This document shows, in pieces, positions 1-5,139 of a stretch of 5,151 nucleotides of DNA; position 1 is the stretch's first letter, and each line of letters begins with the position of its first letter. The stretch lies in the NCBI GenBank assembly GCA_030145035.1, contig JAQYWL010000225.1:1-5151 (forward strand). The letters are read 5' to 3'. This DNA comes from Desulfobacteria bacterium. GTDB taxonomy: Bacteria > Desulfobacterota > Desulfobacteria > Desulfobacterales > C00003060. The position numbers were made by a program, and so were the translations under genes. Under the pieces are notes generated by a model. It was not told where the DNA came from and did no database searches. It saw nothing but the letters and a program-made list of their open reading frames with translations.

Positions 1-1173
1 CATCCTATCAAAGGCTTCGATTCGCTTACGATTGATATACGCACCGCCCTGCTGGATAAGCCTTCTTGCTGCGCCACTTGAATTTGCAAGACCGACCGTA
101 TGAAACAGCTTGAAAGCCGGTATACCGTCTTTCAATTGATCCCCATCCATATATGAATGCGGAACCGACATATTAACACGATCAGTGATAATAGCATCTA
201 GGCCAACAGAAACAAACATTTTTGCAGAAGCATGAGAAGCGGCTGCTGCTTCTTCCTCGCCATGGACAAGTTTTGTTGCTTCAAATGCCAGGACAGCCTT
301 GGCGTTGTTTAGATCGGCCCCCTCTAATTTTTCAATCTCCCTGATTTCATCTATCGGCAAAAATGTAAAAAGGGCCATGAATCGTGCAACATCCCGATCA
401 TCGGTATTTATCCAGTACTGATAGTATTCGTAGGGAGTCGTTCTGTCCGGATCCAGCCACACAGATCCTTTGGCTGTTTTCCCCATCTTTGCTCCGCCAC
501 TTGTAGTAATCAAAGGAAAAGTTGTGCCGAAGACAGTTTCGTGACGCATCCTGCGGACGAGTTCAATACCTGCCAGAATATTACCCCATTGGTCACTGCC
601 TCCCATCTGCAATCTGCACCCATAACTATCGAAAAGTTCAAGAAAATCATATGCTTGTAAAAGCATGTAATTGAATTCAATAAAGCTCAGTCCCTCTTCA
701 GATTCAAGGCGCATTTTACAGCTCTCGGCTCTTATCATACGGTTGACACTGAAATGACGTCCGATATCCCTCAAAAAAGGGATGTATTGAAGTGGCGTAA
801 GCCACTGCGCATTGTTGAGAAGCACAGCCAGCCCTTTTTCAAAATCAAGAAACCTGCCCAGTTGCTTCTTCAGGGCTTCAGCATTTTGATTCACCTGGTC
901 CGGCGTCAACATCTGCCGCATTTCAGTCTTTCCGCTTGGATCCCCCACCAAAGCGGTGCCACCCCCAACCAGCGCGATGGGTCGATGTCCATGGCGTTGC
1001 ATGTGGGCCAATGCCATAATTGGAATTAAGCTTCCCACGTGAAAGCTGGAAGCCGTGGGATCAAAGCCGATGTAGCAGGTTATGGGGTACTTAAGCAGGT
1101 GGTGAATGGCCTCGTCGCCAGTAGTCTGTTCAACAAAACCACGCTGCCTTAATACGTCGAAAACGTTTTCCAA
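1..1173 (-). CDS. tyrS: Tyrosyl-tRNA synthetase, 3' end cut by window edge
   Basis: Cytoplasmic class I aminoacyl-tRNA synthetase that activates tyrosine with ATP and loads it onto tRNA-Tyr. The 391 codons in the window read without interruption. The HIGH-like motif is HVGS (residues 45-48) and the KMSKS-like loop is KMGKT (229-233), the form seen in the E. coli/Bacillus type. The active-site set of Bacillus TyrRS is present at the same numbers: Y34, T40, H45, D78, K82, R86, Y169, Q173, D176 and Q195, the last in GGSDQWGN. An S4 RNA-binding domain starts near residue 350 and is still running at the edge; about 30-40 residues are probably missing compared with the usual 420-430. The start is TTG at 1173: an in-frame TAA lies two codons upstream (1177-1179) and no ATG or GTG precedes the HVGS motif. 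Only a weak GGGA lies 8 bases before it. The 232-base spacer to rny carries repeats. Identity is very secure. Confidence 0.97.
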   Translation of the reverse strand, partial: MENVFDVLRQRGFVEQTTGDEAIHHLLKYPITCYIGFDPTASSFHVGSLIPIMALAHMQRHGHRPIALVGGGTALVGDPSGKTEMRQMLTPDQVNQNAEALKKQLGRFLDFEKGLAVLLNNAQWLTPLQYIPFLRDIGRHFSVNRMIRAESCKMRLESEEGLSFIEFNYMLLQAYDFLELFDSYGCRLQMGGSDQWGNILAGIELVRRMRHETVFGTTFPLITTSGGAKMGKTAKGSVWLDPDRTTPYEYYQYWINTDDRDVARFMALFTFLPIDEIREIEKLEGADLNNAKAVLAFEATKLVHGEEEAAAASHASAKMFVSVGLDAIITDRVNMSVPHSYMDGDQLKDGIPAFKLFHTVGLANSSGAARRLIQQGGAYINRKRIEAFDRM

Positions 1174-1199
1174 GGGTTATTTCCCGATACAGAGATTTT

Positions 1200-1236
1200 A
1201 AGTGCCTAAAGTGAACTAAAGTGCCTAAAGTTAAGG
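1200..1236 (+). repeat. 37-bp dispersed repeat, copy A
   Basis: The unit begins AAGTGCCTAAAG and ends CCTAAAGTTAAGG, and contains CTAAAGT three times (1206, 1216 and 1225), spaced 10 and 9 bases. It matches the copy at 3798-3834 at 36 of 37 positions; the only difference is base 16 of the unit. It lies 26 bases upstream of the tyrS TTG start. An inverted partial copy follows at 1292-1327. Non-coding. Whether it is a mobile repeat, a protein-binding array or part of the mRNA leader cannot be told from one window. Confidence 0.9.
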
Positions 1237-1238
1237 AA

Positions 1239-1253
1239 TGCGCTTTCAGCGCA
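1239..1253. other. Small hairpin inside the repeat element
   Basis: TGCGC and GCGCA form a perfect 5-bp stem around a TTTCA loop, directly next to the inner end of repeat copy A. There is no T-run on either side, so it does not look like a terminator by itself. It is probably part of the larger folded element spanning 1200-1333. Confidence 0.5.
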
Positions 1254-1272
1254 ACCTGTTTTTAAGATTGAC

Positions 1273-1287
1273 CACGCCAAAGGCGTG
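1273..1287. other. Second small hairpin inside the repeat element
   Basis: CACGCC and GGCGTG form a perfect 6-bp stem around a 3-base AAA loop, next to the inner end of the inverted repeat arm. With the hairpin at 1239-1253 it puts a short stem at the inner end of each arm. No adjacent U-tract on either strand. Confidence 0.55.
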
Positions 1288-1291
1288 CACA

Positions 1292-1327
1292 TTAACTTTA
1301 GCTCACTTTAGGCACTTCAAACTTTAG
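1292..1327 (-). repeat. Inverted partial copy of the 37-bp repeat
   Basis: On the minus strand this contains AAGTGCCTAAAGTGAGCT followed by AAAGTTAA, the 37-bp unit with one internal 9-base period missing. ACTTTAG occurs on the plus strand at 1295, 1305 and 1321. It faces copy A (1200-1236), so the two arms could pair into a long imperfect hairpin in RNA or a cruciform in DNA. The bases before its outer end on the minus strand (TTTGAAGTGCC) also resemble those flanking the 3798-3834 copy (ATTGAAGTGCC). Confidence 0.8.
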
Positions 1328-1367
1328 CTCACTATTAATCAATAAGTCCAAAACGTTACGTCACATA

Positions 1368-1381
1368 GACAATCTTTTGTC
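1368..1381. other. Short inverted repeat downstream of rny
   Basis: GACAA and TTGTC form a 5-bp stem around a 4-base loop, 25 bases past the rny stop codon. The stem is AT-rich and no U-run follows on the minus strand, so it is a poor intrinsic terminator. It may be chance. Confidence 0.25.
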
Positions 1382-1405
1382 AATGTTGAGGCACTAAGCG
1401 CCCAA

Positions 1406-2968
1406 TCACTTTGCATATTCGACCGCACGGGTTTCTCGAATCACCATCACCTTGATCTGACCGGGATATGACATGGACTCCTCTATCTTCTTGGTTATAT
1501 CCCGGCTCAGCAGAATAGCCTCGGCATCTGAAACCGTTCCGCTTTCCACAATAATTCGCAACTCTCGCCCTGCTTGAATTGCATATGATTTACTGATACC
1601 TGTGAAAGAGTTTGCAACATTTTCCAGCTCCTCAAGGCGCTTCACGTACGGTTCCAGTATTTCTCTTCGTGCACCTGGCCGCGCCCCTGAAAGCGTATCT
1701 GCTGCTTGCAACAGAACTGCCAGTACTGATGTGGGCGGAACATCTTCATGATGGGCGGAGATCGCATGGATTACACTCGGCGATTCTCCATATTTCTTGG
1801 CCAGTTTCGCCCCGATCAAGGCATGAGGCCCTTCTACCTCATGGTCTACAGCCTTTCCGATATCATGCAGGATACCCACCCTCTTCGCCTGCTTTTCGTT
1901 CAGACCCAGTTCGGCAGCCATGATACCGCACAAAAATCCCACATCCACAGAGTGACGTAACACGTTTTGCCCATAGCTGGTCCTGAATTTCAGACTCCCT
2001 ATATGCTGAATCAATTCAGCATGAATCCCATGCACTCCCAGGTCAAAGGCCGCCTGTTCACCAGCTTCTCGTATATCGGCATCCATCTCTTTGGAGACCT
2101 TTCTGACTGTTTCTTCGATTCTCGCAGGATGGATACGCCCATCATTGATTAGCCGCTCCAGAGAAAGGCGCGCCACCTCTCGTCTCACAGGATTGAATCC
2201 TGACAGAATGACGGCCTCTGGCGTATCATCTATGATAAGGTCGATCCCTGTAGCAGCTTCAAGAGCCCTTATGTTACGCCCTTCCCGACCAATAATACGG
2301 CCCTTCATCTCATCGCTGGGCAGATTAACGACTGATACCGTCTTTTCCGCAACATAATCGCCCGAATAGCGCTGAATAGCGGTTGCAATAATCTTTCTCG
2401 ACTTGCGGTCCGCCTGTTCCCGGCTCTCGTTTTCAATGCGTTTGATAAGCTTTGCCGCTTCATAACGTGCCTCATTCTCCATGGCCTTGATCAAGAGTTC
2501 TTTGGCCTTATCCCCTGTCAAGCCCGAGATCCTCTCCAGTTGCATTTTTTGTTCCTCAATCAAGGCTTGATACTTGTCTTCTTGGTCATGTAGCCATCTT
2601 TCCCTTTCTATCATCTGCTGTTCTTTTTTGGATATGCCGGCATCACGGCGCTCCAGTTGCTCTGTCTTCCGATCAATACTTTCTTCCTTTTGCGCAAGGC
2701 GTTTTTGTAAGGTTTTGAGCTCGGAGCGTATCTCCTTGGTCTCATTCTCAAAGTCCACCTTCATTTGGTAGAGTTGATCTTTTGCATGAAGCTTGGCCTC
2801 CTTCTGGATGGTGTCGGATTCTTTTTGAGCATCCTCTATGATCTTGCGGGCTTCGTCGTCCGCAGCCCTAATTTTACCTGCGGTCAGTCTAGTGCGAATC
2901 CAGAAGGCAAGCACAAAACCTGCAGCGAAAACGATGATACTGAGAAACATGACTGAGGTGAAGTCCAT
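1406..2968 (-). CDS. rny: Ribonuclease Y, membrane-anchored endoribonuclease
   Basis: RNase Y starts mRNA decay by single-strand endonucleolytic cuts and sits at the inner face of the membrane. The 520-residue length is typical of the family. Domain order is complete. There is one N-terminal membrane segment (about residues 5-24), then a long charged coiled coil rich in K, E, R and Q (about 28-200). A KH RNA-binding domain follows, with the GRIIGREGRNIR loop (223-234). The metal-dependent HD domain has H339, the H368-D369 pair in LHDIGKA, the H406-H407 pair and D424 in QAADT. A conserved C-terminal region runs to the end. The ATG start is supported by a strong AAGGGGG ribosome site 8 bases upstream and places the membrane segment at the very N-terminus. 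6S RNA lies upstream on the same strand across a 343-base gap and tyrS lies downstream. In many relatives a YmdB-type phosphodiesterase gene follows rny; none is present here. Confidence 0.98.
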   Translation of the reverse strand: MDFTSVMFLSIIVFAAGFVLAFWIRTRLTAGKIRAADDEARKIIEDAQKESDTIQKEAKLHAKDQLYQMKVDFENETKEIRSELKTLQKRLAQKEESIDRKTEQLERRDAGISKKEQQMIERERWLHDQEDKYQALIEEQKMQLERISGLTGDKAKELLIKAMENEARYEAAKLIKRIENESREQADRKSRKIIATAIQRYSGDYVAEKTVSVVNLPSDEMKGRIIGREGRNIRALEAATGIDLIIDDTPEAVILSGFNPVRREVARLSLERLINDGRIHPARIEETVRKVSKEMDADIREAGEQAAFDLGVHGIHAELIQHIGSLKFRTSYGQNVLRHSVDVGFLCGIMAAELGLNEKQAKRVGILHDIGKAVDHEVEGPHALIGAKLAKKYGESPSVIHAISAHHEDVPPTSVLAVLLQAADTLSGARPGARREILEPYVKRLEELENVANSFTGISKSYAIQAGRELRIIVESGTVSDAEAILLSRDITKKIEESMSYPGQIKVMVIRETRAVEYAK

Positions 2969-2976
2969 ACTGGTAG

Positions 2977-2983
2977 CCCCCTT
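2977..2983 (-). promoter_or_regulatory. Strong ribosome binding site of rny
   Basis: AAGGGGG on the minus strand, 8 bases before the rny ATG. It is the best Shine-Dalgarno match in the window; zapA and tyrS have only weak ones. Confidence 0.75.
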
Positions 2984-3216
2984 AGTTCCGTGAACGCATT
3001 GGTCTTTCAGGCAAAATTCCTAGATGTTAACGGGCGAGATACCGACGGAAGCGAGACACGATGGAAAGACCCTAAGCGGGTTGAGCATAGGCTGAGGCTA
3101 TATTGCGTTTAAAAGCTTGCTGCTCGTCTTACACGCCTTATTAGCATATCTTCTAACTATACAAAACCATGGGGAGCTTTGGCAATAATTCCGCTTGGCA
3201 CACACCAATTGGAAGA

Positions 3217-3238
3217 CGCCCCTTGATCGCGAAGGGCG
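3217..3238 (-). other. GC-rich inverted repeat downstream of 6S RNA
   Basis: On the minus strand CGCCCTT and AAGGGGCG pair with one bulged G around a 7-base loop. It lies about 75 bases past the inferred 6S RNA 3' end. TCTTCC follows instead of a real U-tract, so it is at best a weak terminator or an RNA processing stem-loop. Confidence 0.35.
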
Positions 3239-3311
3239 CACTATTCTTGTGTTCCAACTATATCTCAGCACAAATGGTCCTGCTCTCATAACGCTCTATA
3301 TTATGAAGGGT

Positions 3312-3490
3312 ACCCCCACCACGCCGTGTCAGCAGATTCTTTTGAACCTGTTTGTACAGGTGGGCACCTCGTTGCTCCTTTAGGCTCTTCTGTAGGCCAC
3401 AGAATATGCACACCAGAGCAAGAGAAGGTTCCCGTTTCGGTTCGTGTTGGCTCAAAAAAACTTCTGCCGATCACGAGCACGGCAGGGGTC
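3312..3490 (-). ncRNA. ssrS: 6S RNA (regulator of sigma70 RNA polymerase)
   Basis: 6S RNA mimics an open promoter and sequesters the housekeeping RNA polymerase holoenzyme, chiefly in slow or stationary growth. About 178 bases fold into the expected long hairpin. The closing stem pairs ACCCC (3489-3485) with GGGGT (3316-3312) and GCCGTG (3483-3478) with CACGGC (3328-3323). An upper stem pairs TTGCTC (3421-3416) with GAGCAA (3377-3372). The terminal hairpin pairs TTCTGT (3404-3399) with ACAGAA (3393-3388). On the 3' side of the central bubble is the small hairpin ACCTGT-ACAA-ACAGGT (3361-3346), at the place of a comparable hairpin in E. coli 6S RNA. The GAGCCAACACGAACC stretch on the 5' side looks like other deltaproteobacterial 6S RNAs as I remember them. 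The position just after zapA also fits, since zapA-6S linkage is widespread in proteobacteria. Exact ends are inferred from pairing and may be off by several bases. Confidence 0.9.
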
Positions 3491-3501
3491 TCGCCCGTAT
3501 T

Positions 3502-3530
3502 ACCCTAAGCGTTGGCATCAATATATTCAA
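3502..3530 (-). promoter_or_regulatory. Candidate sigma70 promoter for 6S RNA, overlapping the zapA 3' end
   Basis: On the minus strand TTGAAT (3530-3525) and TAGGGT (3507-3502) are separated by exactly 17 bases, and the predicted start falls near 3493-3496, just before the 6S closing stem. The -10 matches TATAAT at only three positions but keeps the key A2 and T6. Its first three bases are the zapA stop codon. An alternative -10, TAATAC (3502-3497), has no well-placed -35. 6S RNA could also be processed from a zapA transcript. Confidence 0.35.
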
Positions 3531-3783
3531 TCAGCATCCTGCAACGTTGATCTATATCTCTTACAAGGTCCTGGCGGCTACGCCTCAGTTCCAGATAGTC
3601 ATTGGCGATATTCAGGGCAGCAAGGATGATCGTGTCGAGTTTGCCGGGCGCCTCACCAGTCGCCCGGGCCTTTTCTACCTCTCCGGCCACATAATTTGTA
3701 ACCTCTTCGGCCTGCGAAACTTGACCACTTGCTCTGAACGTATAGGCCTGCCCAAACAATTCTATGCTGATTAATCGGTCCAC
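3505..3783 (-). CDS. zapA: Cell division protein ZapA
   Basis: ZapA binds FtsZ in the cytoplasm, bundles its protofilaments and helps assemble the Z-ring at midcell. The 92-residue product has the family layout: an N-terminal beta region with ISIELFGQAYTF (residues 5-16), a helix with the SQAEEVTNYVAGEVEKA stretch, then the signature LDTIILAALNIANDYLEL (about 49-66), and a C-terminal coiled-coil helix to the end. The start is GTG at 3783, which puts the FGQ motif at the usual distance from the N-terminus; only a weak GGA precedes it. A dispersed 37-bp repeat ends 14 bases upstream, so the translation start region borders the repeat. A ZapB-like gene lies 125 bases upstream on the same strand, and the 6S RNA gene begins about 15 bases after the stop codon. 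Family assignment is secure. Confidence 0.95.
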   Translation of the reverse strand: MDRLISIELFGQAYTFRASGQVSQAEEVTNYVAGEVEKARATGEAPGKLDTIILAALNIANDYLELRRSRQDLVRDIDQRCRMLIEYIDANA

Positions 3784-3797
3784 AGATGTCCGAATTG

Positions 3798-3834
3798 AAG
3801 TGCCTAAAGTGATCTAAAGTGCCTAAAGTTAAGG
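3798..3834 (+). repeat. 37-bp dispersed repeat, copy B
   Basis: Same unit as 1200-1236 with a single mismatch (T instead of A at base 16 of the unit). It is on the same strand and also lies just upstream of a minus-strand start codon, here the zapA GTG with 14 bases between. There is no inverted partner arm comparable to 1292-1327; the neighbouring sequence at 3845-3868 is a different inverted repeat. Confidence 0.9.
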
Positions 3835-3844
3835 TGTTCTGTCA

Positions 3845-3868
3845 ATTTTGTTTGTCCTGACACAAAAT
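3845..3868. other. Inverted repeat between the zapB-like gene and zapA
   Basis: On the plus strand ATTTTG pairs with CAAAAT and TGTC pairs with GACA, with two unpaired T between the left half-arms and a CT centre. The near-perfect two-part dyad could be an operator or an RNA stem. No U-run follows immediately on the minus strand, so a terminator reading is weak. Confidence 0.4.
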
Positions 3869-3908
3869 ACATCACAGAATTCACAAATTAGAGCACTCAG
3901 GTAAACTG

Positions 3909-4151
3909 TCACTTGGGACCGAGAACCTGATCCAGTTTGCTTAGCAGGTCATCTATTTTCGACCGAACCATCGATTTTTCTTCTACATACTCTTGTTCAG
4001 CGGCCGCCTTGGTTCTGAGAGCCCCCTCAAGGTCGTATATCTTGGCTTCTAATTCAGATTTGGTTTGCTGGAGATCGCGACATGTCTGAATCAATTCTTC
4101 TATCCTATCTTCCAGCTTCTTAAATTGTACGGGAAAACTGTCCTCCTCCAC
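3909..4151 (-). CDS. zapB: ZapB-like small coiled-coil cell division protein
   Basis: An 80-residue acidic protein made almost wholly of heptad-patterned helix: FKKLEDRIEELIQTCRDLQQTKSELEAKIYDLEGAL (about residues 10-45), then a second helix through EEKSMVRSKIDDLLSKLDQVL (57-77). There is no membrane segment or catalytic motif. ZapB proteins are short coiled coils that bind ZapA and tie the Z-ring into a larger assembly. Gene position is the main support: it is directly upstream of zapA on the same strand, and deltaproteobacterial genomes commonly carry such a gene there, often annotated ZapB. The GTG start at 4151 has an AAAGGTGA ribosome site with correct spacing and an in-frame TGA a few codons upstream. 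Coiled coils diverge fast, so the name rests on context more than on residue matches; a generic coiled-coil protein remains possible. Confidence 0.8.
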   Translation of the reverse strand: MEEDSFPVQFKKLEDRIEELIQTCRDLQQTKSELEAKIYDLEGALRTKAAAEQEYVEEKSMVRSKIDDLLSKLDQVLGPK

Positions 4152-4155
4152 TATT

Positions 4156-4163
4156 TCACCTTT
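4156..4163 (-). promoter_or_regulatory. Ribosome binding site of the zapB-like gene
   Basis: AAAGGTGA on the minus strand lies 4 bases before the GTG codon at 4151. It decides the start, because no ATG is available nearby in frame. Confidence 0.55.
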
Positions 4164-4183
4164 TCATGTGCCTGGCTCAAATC

Positions 4184-4196
4184 CCGCCTCTGGCGG
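4184..4196. other. Small GC-rich hairpin upstream of the zapB-like gene
   Basis: CCGCC and GGCGG form a perfect 5-bp stem around a TCT loop. The stem extends by a T-G wobble in minus-strand RNA. It lies 62 bases past the stop codon of the uridylyltransferase gene. On the minus strand GATTTGAG follows instead of a U-tract, so it is not a standard intrinsic terminator. Confidence 0.35.
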
Positions 4197-4257
4197 ACCA
4201 CCAAAACCTTTCTGATTTCGTTAAATTACAGAGATTCCGAAATATCCAATAATGTTA

Positions 4258-5043
4258 CTATAGACAAGCCCTGGTAGAAAAGTCAAGAGGATTTTGGTCC
4301 CCTCTCTTAATCGCCTGCCGTACAAACCTCTCGGCCTTAGCCAACTCCTCCCGCGTATTGACACCAATCACCTGAATGGTATCATTGATCTCCAAAAGCA
4401 CAGCAGGTTTGCCGTCCTGGTAAGCCTGTTCTACTACGTCGGTCAGGTAGAACTCACCCTGGGCGTTATCGTTCTTCAAACCTGCCAGGGCATTTTTCAA
4501 GAAAGCCATGTTGATACAATAGGTTCCGGTGTTGACAATCCGGATCTTCTTCTCTGATTCGCTCGCATCTGATTCTTCCACAATACGCATCGGGTTCCCG
4601 TGGGCGTCCGAAACGATCCTCCCGTATCCAAAAGGCTCTGTAAGTGTCGTTGCTATGAGGGTCAAATGGCACTCCCGGGCTCTGTGCCGATCAATCAAGC
4701 CACGCACCGTGGTTGGCTTTATGAGTGGAGTATCTCCGCACAGGACAACGACATCCTGAATACCGGTTGAAACCTCTGGTATGGCACACACTACCGCATG
4801 TCCCGTACCAAGCTGCTCCTCCTGAACGGCGAACCGAGGCATCGGGTAAGCTGCGAGTGCCTTCTGCACAGCCCCGGCCTCATGGCCTATGACTACCACA
4901 ACCTCGTCCACGACAGATAGGGCAGTTTCAACCACATACCGGATCATAGGCACCCCGACTATCTCATGGAGCACCTTGGCCCGGTTCGACTTCATACGGG
5001 TGCCCTTACCTGCGGCCAAAATGATAGCGGCTACATCTTGCAT
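4258..5043 (-). CDS. Standalone GlmU-type nucleotidyltransferase (uridylyltransferase domain only)
   Basis: The 261 residues match the N-terminal pyrophosphorylase half of GlmU, which makes UDP-GlcNAc from UTP and GlcNAc-1-phosphate for peptidoglycan and lipopolysaccharide. Visible motifs are LAAGKGTRM (9-17) with the catalytic-type lysine K23 in AKVLHEI, QEEQLGTGHAV (73-83), GDTPL (103-107) for metal and nucleotide binding, FGYGRI (138-143), E156, NTGTY (171-175), GEFYLTD (196-202) and GVN (227-229). The linker helix REELAKAERFVRQ follows, and the protein ends about 20 residues later. The left-handed beta-helix acetyltransferase domain of full GlmU (about 450 residues) is absent. The stop is a tandem TAG-TAA, and only 106 bases separate it from the next gene, so no detached second half lies there. 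The ATG start has AAGG 8 bases upstream. The substrate could be another sugar phosphate, so no gene symbol is assigned. Confidence 0.9.
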   Translation of the reverse strand: MQDVAAIILAAGKGTRMKSNRAKVLHEIVGVPMIRYVVETALSVVDEVVVVIGHEAGAVQKALAAYPMPRFAVQEEQLGTGHAVVCAIPEVSTGIQDVVVLCGDTPLIKPTTVRGLIDRHRARECHLTLIATTLTEPFGYGRIVSDAHGNPMRIVEESDASESEKKIRIVNTGTYCINMAFLKNALAGLKNDNAQGEFYLTDVVEQAYQDGKPAVLLEINDTIQVIGVNTREELAKAERFVRQAIKRGDQNPLDFSTRACL

Positions 5044-5111
5044 CAGCTATGCCTTGAACGGGGATAATTGGAGCTTTTTGATTCTGGGGTATTACCATGC
5101 ATAATAGTGCC

Positions 5112-5139
5112 AAATCCGAAATCCGATATCCGAAATCCG
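5112..5139 (+). repeat. Heptanucleotide tandem repeat
   Basis: Four back-to-back 7-mers: AAATCCG, AAATCCG, ATATCCG, AAATCCG. Three are identical and one has a single change. The array sits 68 bases upstream of the uridylyltransferase start, near the window edge, and degrades into AAACAAT. It could be a replication-slippage tract or part of a dispersed intergenic repeat family. Confidence 0.85.

Larger units (their letters stand above)
2969..3311. other. Gene-free spacer between 6S RNA and rny (343 bases)
   Basis: No convincing protein gene lies here on either strand. The one minus-strand frame of any length (3098-3289, 63 residues) has no recognisable domain, is rich in R, S and C, and has no family resemblance. 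I see no tRNA fold. Contents that can be pointed to are an imperfect GC-rich inverted repeat at 3217-3238, a CCAATTGG palindrome at 3205-3212, and the rny ribosome site at its low end. The region would hold the rny promoter and the 3' processing or termination site of 6S RNA, but no sharp -35/-10 pair or U-tailed hairpin stands out. Confidence 0.6.

Noticed and set aside
754..1029. 91-residue plus-strand frame
   Set aside because: It is antisense to the fully conserved catalytic region of tyrS, so it is a shadow frame.
1200..1333. CRISPR-like array
   Set aside because: The repeat periods are 9-10 bases with no unique spacers of 30 or so bases, and no cas genes are present.
1355..1383. Perfect TTGACA -35 box on the minus strand after rny
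   Set aside because: At 17 bases it faces CGTAAC, a poor -10, and the box is part of a small inverted repeat. Not enough to call a tyrS promoter.
3098..3289. 63-residue minus-strand frame between 6S RNA and rny
   Set aside because: No recognisable domain, odd composition rich in R, S and C, and no good ribosome site. It looks like chance.
3258..3508. Open frames on both strands across 3258-3508
   Set aside because: They overlap the 6S RNA gene, whose paired stems explain the sequence better than any protein.
4181..4200. Intrinsic terminator for the uridylyltransferase gene
   Set aside because: The hairpin is real but short, and no U-tract follows it on the minus strand.
4152..4257. Frameshifted or split second half of GlmU downstream of the stop
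   Set aside because: Only 106 bases remain before the next gene and they hold a tandem stop and a hairpin. An acetyltransferase domain needs roughly 200 codons.
5095..5113. Possible sigma54 promoter (TGGCAC ... TGCA) upstream of the uridylyltransferase gene
   Set aside because: The GG-to-GC distance is 9 bases instead of the required 10, and the TTGC box is incomplete.
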